Source of the DNA: Microbotryum silenes-acaulis | Taxonomy: Eukaryota > Basidiomycota > Microbotryomycetes > Microbotryales > Microbotryaceae | Reading direction: 5' to 3' | Assembly: GCA_003665825.1 (NCBI GenBank) | Contig: QPFY01000006.1 | Span: 434,001-498,000 of the forward strand | Length of the DNA: 64,000 nucleotides | In this document: positions 10,957 to 21,577 of the stretch, one piece after another | Layout of the letters: every line of letters begins with the position of its first letter | Numbering within the stretch: position 1 is the stretch's first letter | Notes under the pieces: generated by a model | Seen by the model: the letters and a program-made list of their open reading frames with translations, nothing else | Told to the model about the DNA's origin: nothing | The model's database searches: none | Translations under genes and position numbers: made by a program

Positions 10957-13250
10957 CTAGACCACCGAGGGCAAGTCCCTCGCATCCTCCAAACCACGGG
11001 GGCCCTCGACTTCGCCCGTCAGACCGAGTCGTCGCCATTCGTTCTCGATCTCTTGGTCGGTCAATTTGGGCATCTCAGCCGCGACCTTGACGTAGGATTG
11101 CTTCTCGACGTAGGCGCGCGCGAAGATGCAGTCGATTTCTTCGAGGGTGCGACCGGCGGTTTCGGGGCTGTGAGAGGAAGGGTGGGTTAATGACTGGATC
11201 AAGGGGGTGGGATGTGGGATGGGGAATCGGACTGACTAGAAGACCCAGATGAACGGGATAAAGAGCACGTTGAGCACACCGAAGAAGAGGAAAGTGCCCC
11301 AGTTCTGATTTGAGATCGATTAAAAACTCAAGGATCAGTGCTCCACTCATGCAAAACTTTGCTCCACCGGAAGGCACTCACGATCGCAGTCAACATCGGC
11401 GGGGTCCACATGACGACGGCAAAGTTAAAGAGCCAATTGCAGATCGTCGACAAGGCGTTGGCGTTGGTCCTCGTCGCCAAAGGGTTGACCTCGGCAGGGT
11501 AGATCCACGGGAGTTGGAGCCAGGTGAAACCGAAGAAGGCGAGGTAGAGGAAGATACCGAACACACTGCCCTTGATGAGGTTGTCGTTACCGGGGATGAG
11601 GAAGGCCATAATGATGAACATGGAAAGGGCTTGACCGGCCGACCCAACGAGGAAGAGGATGCGACGGCCGACGCGCTCGATCGTGTAGAAGGCGATACCG
11701 GACGAGAGGGCGTAGACCGTTACGTTGACACCACCGAGGATGAGCGACAACTCGCGCGAGAGATGCAAGTTTTGCTGGAAGATGACGGGGGCAAAGTACT
11801 GTTGCGTGGTGCACGAATGGCACGTCAGTAACCAAGCATCACAGCACTCGAAGAGTTTGCGCAGTCAGCGTACGATGACAGCATTGCAACCTCCAATCTG
11901 TTGCATGATTTGCGACGAAGCACCGAGCAAAGCACGGCGAAGGTGTTGGGTCGGGCCGTTGTTGAGCACGTCCTTCTTCTTGGGCTGGACGGAGCCTTCG
12001 AGCGAGTCGATGATGACCTTGGTCTGCGAGACGACGAGCTCTGATTCGATGAGCGCCGGTTCGAGTGCAGCGATAACGTTTTGACCCTCCTCTTGTTGAC
12101 CATTCGCGAGCAACCAACGAGGAGATTCAGGAAGGAAAGCGACAGAAACGACGAGGCCGACGGCAAAGACCATCTGCAGACCGATTGGGATACGCCACGA
12201 GATACTGTTGTCGATGTAGCTGAAGCCAAGGTCGATCCAGTACGAGACAGCCGTACCGGTAGAGATCATGGACGCCTCGATGCAGATGAGCAGACCGCGA
12301 TTGTGGGCCTTGGCCGTCTCGGCGTGCCATGTCGGGATCGTCGCGGTGTTCATGCCATTGCCGAGACCGGTGACGATGCGACCGATGGTAAATTGAGCGA
12401 ATGCGGAGTGGTCCTTCATGGTCGTGATCTGGAGTATGACACCGATGCACACGATGGCGGCACCGGTGAACATCATCTTGCGGCGACCGAGGCGGTCACC
12501 ATAGCAAAGGGCAAAGATAGCGCCGGCGAGGCAACCAATCTAGCGAGAGCGGATCGATAGGGACCAGGTCAATCAACCGCGCGCATAAATGATGGCAGAG
12601 GATGTGCAGCTGGCACTCACTTCGTAGATGGCGACGATGAAGGCTTGCAACACACTGGCTTGGTAGGCGCCGCTGACCTCGGGGTTGATGGTCGGGAGCA
12701 CGCGGAAGAACTGAGGGGCACTGATGATTCCACTCTGCGAGGATCGGAAGCAGCCAAGGCAGAGGAGGCACGAAACAGGAGATCAGTATCGTAGGTGTTT
12801 TGCCAGTGGCTCTTTTCTCGCAAGCCGAAGAAACTGACCATAACACCCTGGTCGTAACCGAACAAACCGAAACTGCGCGTCCCACAAAGTCAAAGTTTTA
12901 GCGCCTGTTGCCTCCCGGCACTGTACCGACACTAAAGCGAGTGACGTTGCCCGGCCGACGAACGTAGCGCGCAATGCCAGCCAAGCCAACTTCGGCGACG
13001 ACGATGACGACGACGAAGCCAGCTCCGCCGGTGAACTTTGCTGCAAGAAAACTCACCCGCATGATGCCGAAGCAGTGATGGCCCAGATGAGCCTGTCACC
13101 CGTGAGACCGCTGTAGGTCGGGATTGCACTCTTCTTGTACTTGTCTGGTCTTGCAGCGCCGGCGAGCGTGTCTGAACTGGAGCGCGAGACGTCGGAGTCC
13201 ACCTTGGGCGCGGATTTTTCGTTCTCGAACGACTTGGTGAAGCCTGCCAT
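10957..13250 (-). CDS. MFS sugar transporter
   Basis: Exons (minus): 13250-13057, 12872-12839, 12734-12621, 12539-11874, 11798-11382, 11304-11237, 11167-10957; 567 aa. It has the full set of sugar-porter signatures: GFGLFGYDQGV in TM1, GDRLGRR between TM2 and TM3, the PESPRW loop, a QQIGGCNAV segment at TM7, ERVGRR between TM8 and TM9, and PETAGRTLEEID after TM12. It should be a 12-helix plasma-membrane porter for a hexose, a pentose or a related polyol; the sequence does not say which. The N terminus is hydrophilic and Ser/Lys-rich, and the C-terminal tail is about 60 residues. Exon 2 is only 34 nt and carries the conserved GYDQGV turn. The start at 13250 is the first ATG in frame. Confidence 0.93.
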
Positions 13251-15104
13251 CGTGTGAGCAGTGAGTCTGATGAAGAAGAGGTAGGGAACAACAGAAGAGG
13301 AAGAGAAGAGACGTAACCTTCGGGTTAAAAGCCCTGGCGGAAAAGATAGTCTATGGTGTTGGCATCTTTTTTTCGGCCGCGGATATCGATGAGGTCATAC
13401 CCAATTTTCGGGGCGCGGGCCCAACTGGCTGCGACGGGTGGGGGAGGGGCTGGCGACTGTCTGTTGGAGAAGCGCGGCGGGGGCGGTCGAAAAACTCCAT
13501 TAGCTCCGAGAAGCACCCTAATTATGGGACTTTCGAACTTTGCCATTAGGACCCTGCGAAGGATTTTGGAGGCTCGCCTAAGCAGTCAACAGGTCACAAC
13601 TTTTTCATTCGAGTCAAGCCTGACGTCTGGTGCGGCTGCGGGGTAAGAGGGTCGTCTATGACGTTTTTCATTGTGCGCGCGCGCTTCTCCGCGCTTGCGC
13701 ACGCCGACCACCGGCGTCAAGCCGTAAAACTTCGACGAGGACATGCCACAAAAAGTGTGGACGTCTTTCGGGTGTCACCGGATCAGAGCTTTGTTTTATC
13801 GCTTTGAGCCTTTCTCCCCACGCCCAGTCCAGAGCCCCTGTCGTCCGTGTTTGGTACTTCCGTGTGGAAGTGTGAACAATGGTACTCTTTCAGTACCCAA
13901 CAGAAGATCGACCTGTAGGCAATACTCAGCGCTCCCCCCACGCTGCTCTGCGCAGCACCGAAGGTTTTGGAGCTTTTCAGCTTTTCACGTGACCTGGCCC
14001 GTCGCACGGGCCTAGATTAGGCTCTGATGAGAACAGACGTGTGTCTGCTTGTAGATGCTTTGTAATTTTGTTCCTTCTTAAGCATTACATAATCCAACAC
14101 GAGTGTATATCGATCTACTCCATCGCTTTCTCCGTACCACGTCTCTGTCGTGCTTCCCCCGAGCCAATTTGCCGCGTTAAGTGAACCCTTTGAGCTCCGA
14201 AGGAACAGCTGAAAAGGGGTCGGGCCGGTTGGTGAGATCATGAGCACATGAGCACAGGAGTACAGAAATGGGGCCGGAGAAATGAGTGTAAATGGAGGAG
14301 TGCCAAGACTGCTCCTGACGATCCCCATGACCCCGCAGCCAGCTTACATCTCCATCTCGGCCCCTGCCAGCGTTTGAGGAGTTATGTCCGCACTGCGCTC
14401 GCGCTCGCGCCGTTCGTCAGTATGGCCACATGTCTTGCACAGTGAACATAAGATACGGAAGGTTCTCAGCGTTCTACTGAACTCTGGGCCAGCAGACTGG
14501 CCACAAAAGTGCGACCCACAAGCTGATCGAAAACACCCCTCGGCCATCGCCGAAAAAACATGATGATGAATCGTCCGCGAGCTGAATTGACGCCGGATTT
14601 CTTCGTCTACCACCCCTTTGCCTTCGGTATCGAGGACCGATTCGGAACGAAGTTCGTCTTTGGGGGTCGGAGTGCAGAATCAGTGTCCAGTCAGTGGGGT
14701 AAAAAAGGTGATTACTCGCAGAGGCCCCTTGGTCGTGGTTTCTGGTGCCCCCTCGCTCGCACGGACCGGCGGACCTCGCGGCTCGCGACGCGTCTCGGAT
14801 GGAGCATCCCCCCTTTCGTTCACTTGCATACACCCAGCGTCGTCCATCACGTCTCATCACCTTCGTTCGTTCGTTTCGGCAAGTTGGGTTGGAGAAAAGA
14901 TCCATCTCTATCATCTGATCATCTGCCAAACGCGACTCCTCTTTCGAGACGCGTCGTGCTCCTTTCCGTCATCAAGCACGCGTCAACGTGGGAGCTTACG
15001 CTACAACAAAGTATCCGCCGGTCGGAATCATCCCTAACCAAAGCTGCAAGCGCTCTCGAGTGGGCACTACCACACAATCCTCAGGCTCTCCCCCATCACG
15101 TACC
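13251..15104. other. Divergent intergenic region between transporter and DUO1
   Basis: No gene recognised. This 1.85 kb region carries the promoters of two divergent genes. It includes a CACGTG hexamer at 13986-13991 and alternating CG tracts near 13675. The open frame that continues upstream of 15105 has no conserved content. Confidence 0.45.
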
Positions 15105-16534
15105 ATGCCCCCCTCTCACCCCGACTCACCGCCCACGACGAACTTGTCGGACCTTGTTCTCTCCGCGAACGACAACCTCCTCGCCGACTCGTCCGTAGCG
15201 TTCCCTTCCCCATCTTCCTCCTCCCGCCCTCTAAATGACGGTCAACTGGATGAGGATGACGACGACACCTTCCTTTTTGACCAAGCTTCAGCATCGAAAT
15301 CGACCTTGACCTCGTCATCTTTGGGAGGGACGCAAGATAATACGAGGGGGGGTGTTTCACAAGGTGGTGTGGGTGTTGTATTTGGTGGATCAATGGGTGT
15401 GTTTGAGAGTGATCCCATGAAGGCTATGACTTCTGGACGATTGGAGGAAACAGGGTTGCCGGGATCGTCAAGCTCCACGATGACGACGACGACGGGTTCA
15501 CGTCAACCCAAGACCTCTTACGAAGCCGCTGCAGAACGTCAACGTCAACGCCAACGTGGACAAACGAACGAGGATGGGATACCCCTTGATTTGGATGGTG
15601 AAGATGATCAACAAGCTTCGGATACGGATCTTTCGGACCAGGCGATGCAGGCTATGGGCTTGACGGAGGCCGAGATCAAGAGGGTGCATCAGTTGAGGGC
15701 AGAGAGGGATGGGCTGAGCGATATGAATGGCATGCTGGGGGATATGGTTAATAGTATCAAGGGTGTTGAAACGAAGTTGAAGGTACGTTCTAAAAACGCG
15801 ATGGGAGTCGCGGCTCGTGGCCAAGTTTGCACGTAGGGACGGTCATCTGACGTTCCGAGCTGTCTTCTCTCGCTTCACTTTCCCGACTCACAGACCTTCA
15901 GTAACAACGCCAACACCACCCACGAGTTATTGGATCTCTACTCGCGCCTATCCTCGCAAGCTGAACACACGCAGAACCTTCTGCTGGACCCTCAATTCCG
16001 GGGAGCGTCAGTCGACGCCGCCGTCAGAGAAGCTCGGGAGGCTGAGGCACTCAGGATCCAGCAGGAGGAGGAAGAGAGAGTGCAGAGGGTGGCGAGGGAG
16101 AGGGAGGAGGCGAGGTTGATGAGGGAGCAAGAATTAGCGGCGGGTGTTTTGGGACAGGGTGGGGTTGTACGAGGGAGTACTCAAGGTGAGTTTTCCGCGA
16201 GCCTCTTGACTCAAATCATTCCCGGCGCCAGCTGATCCATGAATTTGTCCACCCAGGTGGACCGAGAGGCACTTCAACACGAGGTCTACGCGGTGTTCGT
16301 TCCGTGTCGTCCGGTCTCTCGGGTCGCAATACCAGCAGCAGCGTCAACGCATCGACAATATCCACCACCTCGAGCATGGGCGCTGCGGTTCCGGGTGCCG
16401 GGAGGGGGAGACCGGGTGCGACGGGGACGGTCACGGGCGTTAGAGGTGTGAGAGGTCTGAGGAGTCGGGTTGGAGTTGTTGGTGGGAGAGGAGCGTCGGC
16501 GGGTAGAGGAGGATCGGGGAGCTCAATGAGTTGA
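15105..16534 (+). CDS. DUO1: DASH complex subunit Duo1
   Basis: Exons: 15105-15782, 15894-16185, 16257-16534; 415 aa. The Duo1 core lies at about residues 185-275: an ERDGLSDMNGMLGDMVNSIKG helix is followed across intron 1 by NNANTTHELLDLYSRLSSQAEHTQNLLLDPQFRGAS. That pair of helices ending in an EH(T/N)Q motif is diagnostic of the family. DASH is a fungal outer-kinetochore complex that forms rings on microtubules. The N-terminal 180 residues are Ser/Asp-rich and disordered. A charged coiled coil (EEEERVQRVAREREEARLM) follows the core, and the C terminus is Gly/Arg-rich (RG repeats). The protein is longer than yeast Duo1 because of these tails. ATG 15105 was chosen because in-frame sequence upstream of it looks non-coding. 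Confidence 0.9.
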
Positions 16535-16696
16535 TTTTGGCGCCGGAGTGGCGGATGAAATCGATCGCTTTTTCGAGGGGCACTTGTATATGCAAAGATC
16601 TGGGGTGTTGAAGCTTCACATGAAGTAAATGTCTAAATGAAGAATGCTTTGAGGGAGAGGATGGGAGGGTGCGCCCGACGTCAGAGCATGATGAAT

Positions 16697-16720
16697 CACG
16701 TGGGTGTCCCAAGTCACGTG
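16697..16720. promoter_or_regulatory. Pair of CACGTG elements upstream of DUS4
   Basis: Two CACGTG hexamers, at 16697-16702 and 16715-16720, lie 78-101 bp before the DUS4 ATG. Each is part of tCACGTGRg. CACGTG is the E-box bound by bHLH factors such as Pho4 and Cbf1 types in fungi. Function is inferred from spacing and position. Confidence 0.4.
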
Positions 16721-16797
16721 AGCTGGCCCAAGAAGTGTCTTGATCCTTCGCGCGTCGATCACTAGCTTCGTACTCACCGTCAACTTGCCTCGACGCC

Positions 16798-18498
16798 ATG
16801 AGTCGACCAGACAAAGACGTCGAAGAGATGCCCGAACATGCCGAAGTGTTGACACCACAAGAGATGCTGCAGCAGTTTGACAAGGTCAATGTCTGTGGTG
16901 AGTGCTTACACGCTTGAGGGAGCGGACACTTCGCAAGCCGCAGTGGTCGTCCTGCGAGCTCACGTGACTTTCCATCGTTGGGCTTGGTGCTGGCCTTGTG
17001 TTTACAGCTCCCATGGTGAGTGCCCACCGTATGCCAGGACTCCATGAGATAGGCAGGCTGATTACGGTAATGGTGTGGGGTTGCAGGTGCGATATAGTAC
17101 ATTGCCGTTTCGGCAGCTGGTGGCGCAGTACGAGGCTCACATCACCTATACGCCCATGCTACTGTCAGTCTAAAGCTCGAAAAACAACCTTCACTCTGTA
17201 GACTGAGCTGACGTACACCTGAACATGCCAATTCGTAGCGCTCAAGAGTTTTCACGCTCGGCCATCGCTCGCGACTCGGACTTTTCGACCAACACCCTCG
17301 AACGAGGCACATTCTGGATGACCCCCAAAGTCAACCACATCCCAGTCCAAGAATGGGACTTTTTTCCCGAACGACGAAGCGAGGAACCTCTTGCACGCAA
17401 GGCGCGACGAGGTCAGAGAAGGGTCAGGGGTAATTTAGTTGCTCAGTTCGCGGCGAACGATGCGACGCAATTGGCCGATGCGGCCGAATTGATCAAACCC
17501 TGGGTCGATGGGATTGATTTGAACTGTGGTCCGTCGATGAGTCGCAGCTATGTTCGCCCAAGAGGCCCCGCAACGTGATTGAATGGCTGAGACCGAGCGC
17601 GGACCCGGTATTTTGACGTACAGGATGTCCTCAGAAATGGGCTTACCAAGAGGGGATTGGGTGTGCTTTGCTGAGAAAACCTGATACTGTACGAGACTTG
17701 GTGAGGACGACTAAGCAGAGGCTGGGGTGGGATTTTCCCGTCACGGTCAAGATTCGCGTTGATCCCAATCTTCAGTGAGTCGTCGTTCGTTCCATTCAAC
17801 TGGACAAAATCTAGTGAGCGTGACCCGCTAATCAGACCGTGTTATTCGGTTGCAGATTAACGAACGAGCTCGTCACAACAGCCATAGCAGCCGGAGCCGA
17901 CGTCTTAACCATCCACGGCCGGACACGCCACCAATCCTCGTCCGGCCATCCCGTCAATCTCGACTCGATCCAATTCGCCGTCGAATGCAGCAAGGGACGG
18001 ATACCATGTGTTGCGAACGGGGATGTTTTTGATTTGGAGGGGGCGGAGGAGACTCGGAGGAGATGTGGTGTGAATGCTGTGATGAGTGCAAGGGGGTTGT
18101 TGGCTAATCCGGTGAGCTGGCATCGCGAGGATGTTCGACTGCGTAGGCTTTTCGAATTGACTGCCCATTCTCTCAGACGCTGTTCTCGGGTTACGACAAG
18201 ACACCTTTATCTGCCATCTCAGTAGGATTACTAGCCTGAAATCTTCTCTGCCTTTTACCACACACTAAGCACGAATCCAACCCCTGCTCTACAGGAATTC
18301 GTCCGCATCTCGACCCAAGTCGGCCTTATCTATCCCTTATTCCATCGCCACGTCGCGTACATGATTGAATCGTACTTTACTCGTCGGATGGATCGCGTAT
18401 TCTTTAATGGTTTGACGAGCTATGCTTCGGTTTGCGATTATCTAGAGGATGAACTTGGGGTTAAGTTCGGAGGGGCGGAGGAGAAAGTCGGCGTTTAG
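16798..18498 (+). CDS. DUS4: tRNA-dihydrouridine synthase, Dus4 type
   Basis: Exons: 16798-16897, 17008-17015, 17087-17163, 17239-17528, 17624-17774, 17856-18111, 18177-18221, 18295-18498; 376 aa. This FMN enzyme reduces uridines in the tRNA D-loop (positions 20a/20b for yeast Dus4). Visible motifs are NVCAPMVRYS near residue 31, YTPML, SRSAIARDSDFSTN, LNCGCPQ with the catalytic Cys at about 160, VTVKIRVD, TIHGRTRHQ and PCVANGDV. The second exon is 8 nt (CTCCCATG). It encodes the Ala-Pro-Met of NVCAPM, so it must be included to keep the FMN-site motif and the frame. The stretch after the last NP motif is shorter than in some homologues. The reading frame closes at a TAG with no leftover bases. 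Confidence 0.93.
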
Positions 18499-19422
18499 AA
18501 GTAGGTCGCCAAGTCCCCGAAGGCTTGTATATTATGTGAATCAGTCGGGAGGCGCATGAGTATATCTACCTCTCGGTGTTTGTAGCTTACCCGGCGCAAG
18601 GATGCCCAGAAGACGTGCAATTTATGTCAACAACACTCTAGCTACATGGTCCTTACTTGCTTTGTCGTGCTTACTGGAAATCGGGCTTGAGGAATTTGGA
18701 AATTGACATTTGGAGCCTTGCGGCCGCCGGCCACGCCATCGGGTGAGAGTTGGGTGGCACATATTTACTTATCACACGAGCTCGAGAATGCTCCAGCATG
18801 ACACATGCTCCCTTCGCGCGAAATCCACGGCGATTACTTGCCTTTAAGAGCGCAGATACCGAGGCTCGGGCCCAAAAATAAGGTGGAAAGCCTCCGCGGA
18901 GTTTCGAGACTTGTCCGATCGCTAACCGGGCGCTCAGGAGTCGGCGTTCTGCATCGGTTCGTATCGACACCCCTTGACCCATTCGGAACGATTTCGCATG
19001 AAAACGCACGGCGAGATCAAACTTGCACTCTTCACCTTCTGTTTAGGTACTCGACACTACTCATTGCCGGTCCAGCACTCAGGCTATCATTCGTCCGGCA
19101 ATCTACGCCTCTTCGTGGGCCCATTCTCGTCGCATCGTTTCGCGTTTCGAGTTGTCGTCCGATCGGTTTGATCGTGGGGAATTGGTTTAGTGTTAGGGTG
19201 CCGCGCTGTGCCGCGCTGTGCCGTGCCGCGCGGCCCACGCGCGAAAGTGATCTGCAACGGCACGGGCGGCTCACCTCAGTCAGCGACCATCACCGGTCGC
19301 GGAGCCCGAAGCATAGCCCTCACGCGACCCTAGCCCGCGACAGAGTGGCCGACGTCGTCGAGTAGAGGGTGCATTAAGAACCAACCGCAAACAAGGTGCA
19401 CGCTCATCTCGTGTCCTCTGCC
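18499..19422. other. Intergenic region downstream of DUS4
   Basis: No gene seen. It contains a tandem 10-mer (ccgcgctgtg twice, 19201-19220) in a locally very GC-rich patch, and must carry the promoter of the peroxiredoxin-like gene. Confidence 0.45.
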
Positions 19423-21040
19423 ATGGAGGCATTACCGAACCCGTCGATCGTACTCACCACCTCAACCGACGATGCTTCATCCATGCGCCCCTCCCCCGTC
19501 TTCAGCGAAGACCCCTTCATCACCACCCACTCGACTTCTACACGCGCATCCTCCATCATCGGCCTTCCCGATCGACCCAAAACTTCAGGACCGAGGTTAT
19601 TGGGTGAGGTTGGGAGCTCGAGCGCTCGGTCGAGTCCGCTTCTGGGATCGAGTGTGGATGGGGATGCCCCGCCGCTGTTGAAGACGACGAAGTCGCATAG
19701 CGCGGTTGAGAAGTTGCGAGCTGATCGGGCGGACGAGTGTGGAGAGGGTCTTTTGAGACCTACTGCGGGGAATGAGGCATCGAAGGAGGCAAAAGAATTG
19801 GGAGCAGAATCCGGAGATGGGTTGGGCACAGGGGGGACGGAGGGTCTGGGCAGTCCATCACAACCCGAGGTAATGGAGGCTCCTTCTTGCTCGATCGAGG
19901 ATAATGGGTTATCTCGGAGGCAGAAGGTCGGGAATGATAAGAAAGAAGATGGAGAAGGCGGCGAGACATCAGGTTTCTATAGATTCAAAATACCGACCAA
20001 GGACGAATTGCGAGGTCGGTCTGCGCATGCCTCATTCACAGAGAAAGGAGATTGGCTGACGAAGCTGTGACATGTCCGTTCTCAGCTGCTGGAATCTGTT
20101 TGTTAGCGGACGAAAACGGACGTAACGTAACTTTCGATTCGTTGGTCCAGGCACGAGGGAAGGTTGTCGTCGTCTTCCTTCGGCATCTTTTTGAGTTTCG
20201 GTGATGTCGAAGCGAGGGACCGGAGCCTACTCTGACCACTTCGATGATTCGCAGGGTGTGGTCTGTGCGCTCAATGTGAGTACTCTCGTGTGCCCGTCTT
20301 TTTGCAAGTATAAATCATGATGAGTTTTTTGCGGATCCACAGACGTCGTTGCACTCAAATCTGCAACCGAGAACCTGGCCCAAGCGTCCACCTCCCAACT
20401 CTCAACCGAATCCATGTACACACCACCGCCAGTCTACATTCTCTTAATCTCGTCGGGCTCGCCCTCCCTCATCCCGATATACCAACAGCGCCTCGGCTGT
20501 CCGTTCCCTCTCGTCGTCGACAAGGGTCGCAAATTGTACAAGACGTTAGGAATGACACTCAAGACGCTTTCGTTGGGGAAAGAGGAGGATAAAGGGTCGT
20601 ATGTGAACAAAAGTAATTTGGGGAATGTGATTGATAGTGCGAGAAATAGGTTGGCGATGCGACGGTATCCTGGGTCGCAGAAGCAATTGGGGGGAGAATT
20701 TGTCATGGTTTGGAACGGTACGTTGCGCTCCGGGATCGGTTGAGAATAACGCTGCTAGATCGACATATCTGACCTCTTATTCATTTCTGTCATCGTGGTA
20801 TGTAGACGAAACGGGACAGATGGAGTGCACGTATGCCAGTCGGATGAACAGCACACGGTCTCACAGCGAGGCAGGTCTCTTGCTGCGCTGCGTTGACTCG
20901 TGCTCGGAGAGCGATGGGATGAGGCTGACCGAGATCTCCTTGCACAACAGGTCCGAGACCTCTTCGCAGCTGCAGGAGTGCAATTGGATAGCATCGACCA
21001 GGCTTCTATCTTCGGCGAGAGTCAGCACGAAGGCTTATGA
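19423..21040 (+). CDS. Peroxiredoxin-like (AhpC/TSA-type, PRXL2/AAED1 group) protein
   Basis: Exons: 19423-20014, 20086-20190, 20255-20275, 20343-20717, 20806-20870, 20951-21040; 415 aa. The first ~195 residues are Ser/Glu-rich and unstructured. The thioredoxin-fold domain follows: GKVVVVFLRHL, then W-CGLC-AQYV, LLISSGSPSLIPIYQQR, CPFPLVVDKGRKLYKTLGM, GGEFVMVW, CTYASRMNSTRSHSE and LFAAAGV. This is the PRXL2/AAED1 pattern of redox proteins. The family's R-H-[FL]-x-C site comes from a 21-nt exon. The exon before it has to end at 20190, giving a donor of TTGAGT where GT is expected. The intron after 20870 begins with GC. With these splices the frame closes exactly. Either one donor is non-canonical, or there is a base error or real lesion at 20191. 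ATG 19423 is in a purine context; a start at 19396 is possible. Confidence 0.75.
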
Positions 21041-21577
21041 GCTGAGGGGATTACAGGGGTCCCAGGTTTTCGGGACGTATGGGAAACCGCGTTTAAGGGG
21101 ATCATTAGCACACATGCTTTGGGCTTTCGGGGGTTATTTCGGGTCATTTTGATTAACGGTACCAAATATTAGTGGCATGCAGTTGCAGTGAATATCGCAA
21201 ATTTGGCAAACATCGTGTGCGCTTCATCGTCACTTTGTCCGAGAGTGGAGGGTGGCGCTTGCATTCACCGGTCAGTTACCGAGCTGCGAAAAGGTGAGCG
21301 AAGGTATCCAGCCGCTGGCCCTAGCTGAAGGTGCAATCCTGCCGATCAAAACCACTCCTGATGGTGTCGAGGCGCGGGCATCTCCCTCGGCAGCGCCTCC
21401 ACGTCGTCGCCCCCGCGAGCTCGCCTGCGCGCGTGCGCTCCATGCCTGGGTCGAGGCGAACTTTCCCTCCTCTTCTCTCTCGGACCCATCACGTCACACT
21501 TCGCTCTCACCAGCAGTTTTTCGCTCTTCGTTTATCTCTTTGGCTGTTTTTGACCCTCGTCTCGCAACAAATTCGAC
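21041..21577. other. Intergenic region
   Basis: No gene seen. The right half is pyrimidine-rich up to the next ATG, as expected of a promoter and leader. Confidence 0.4.
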
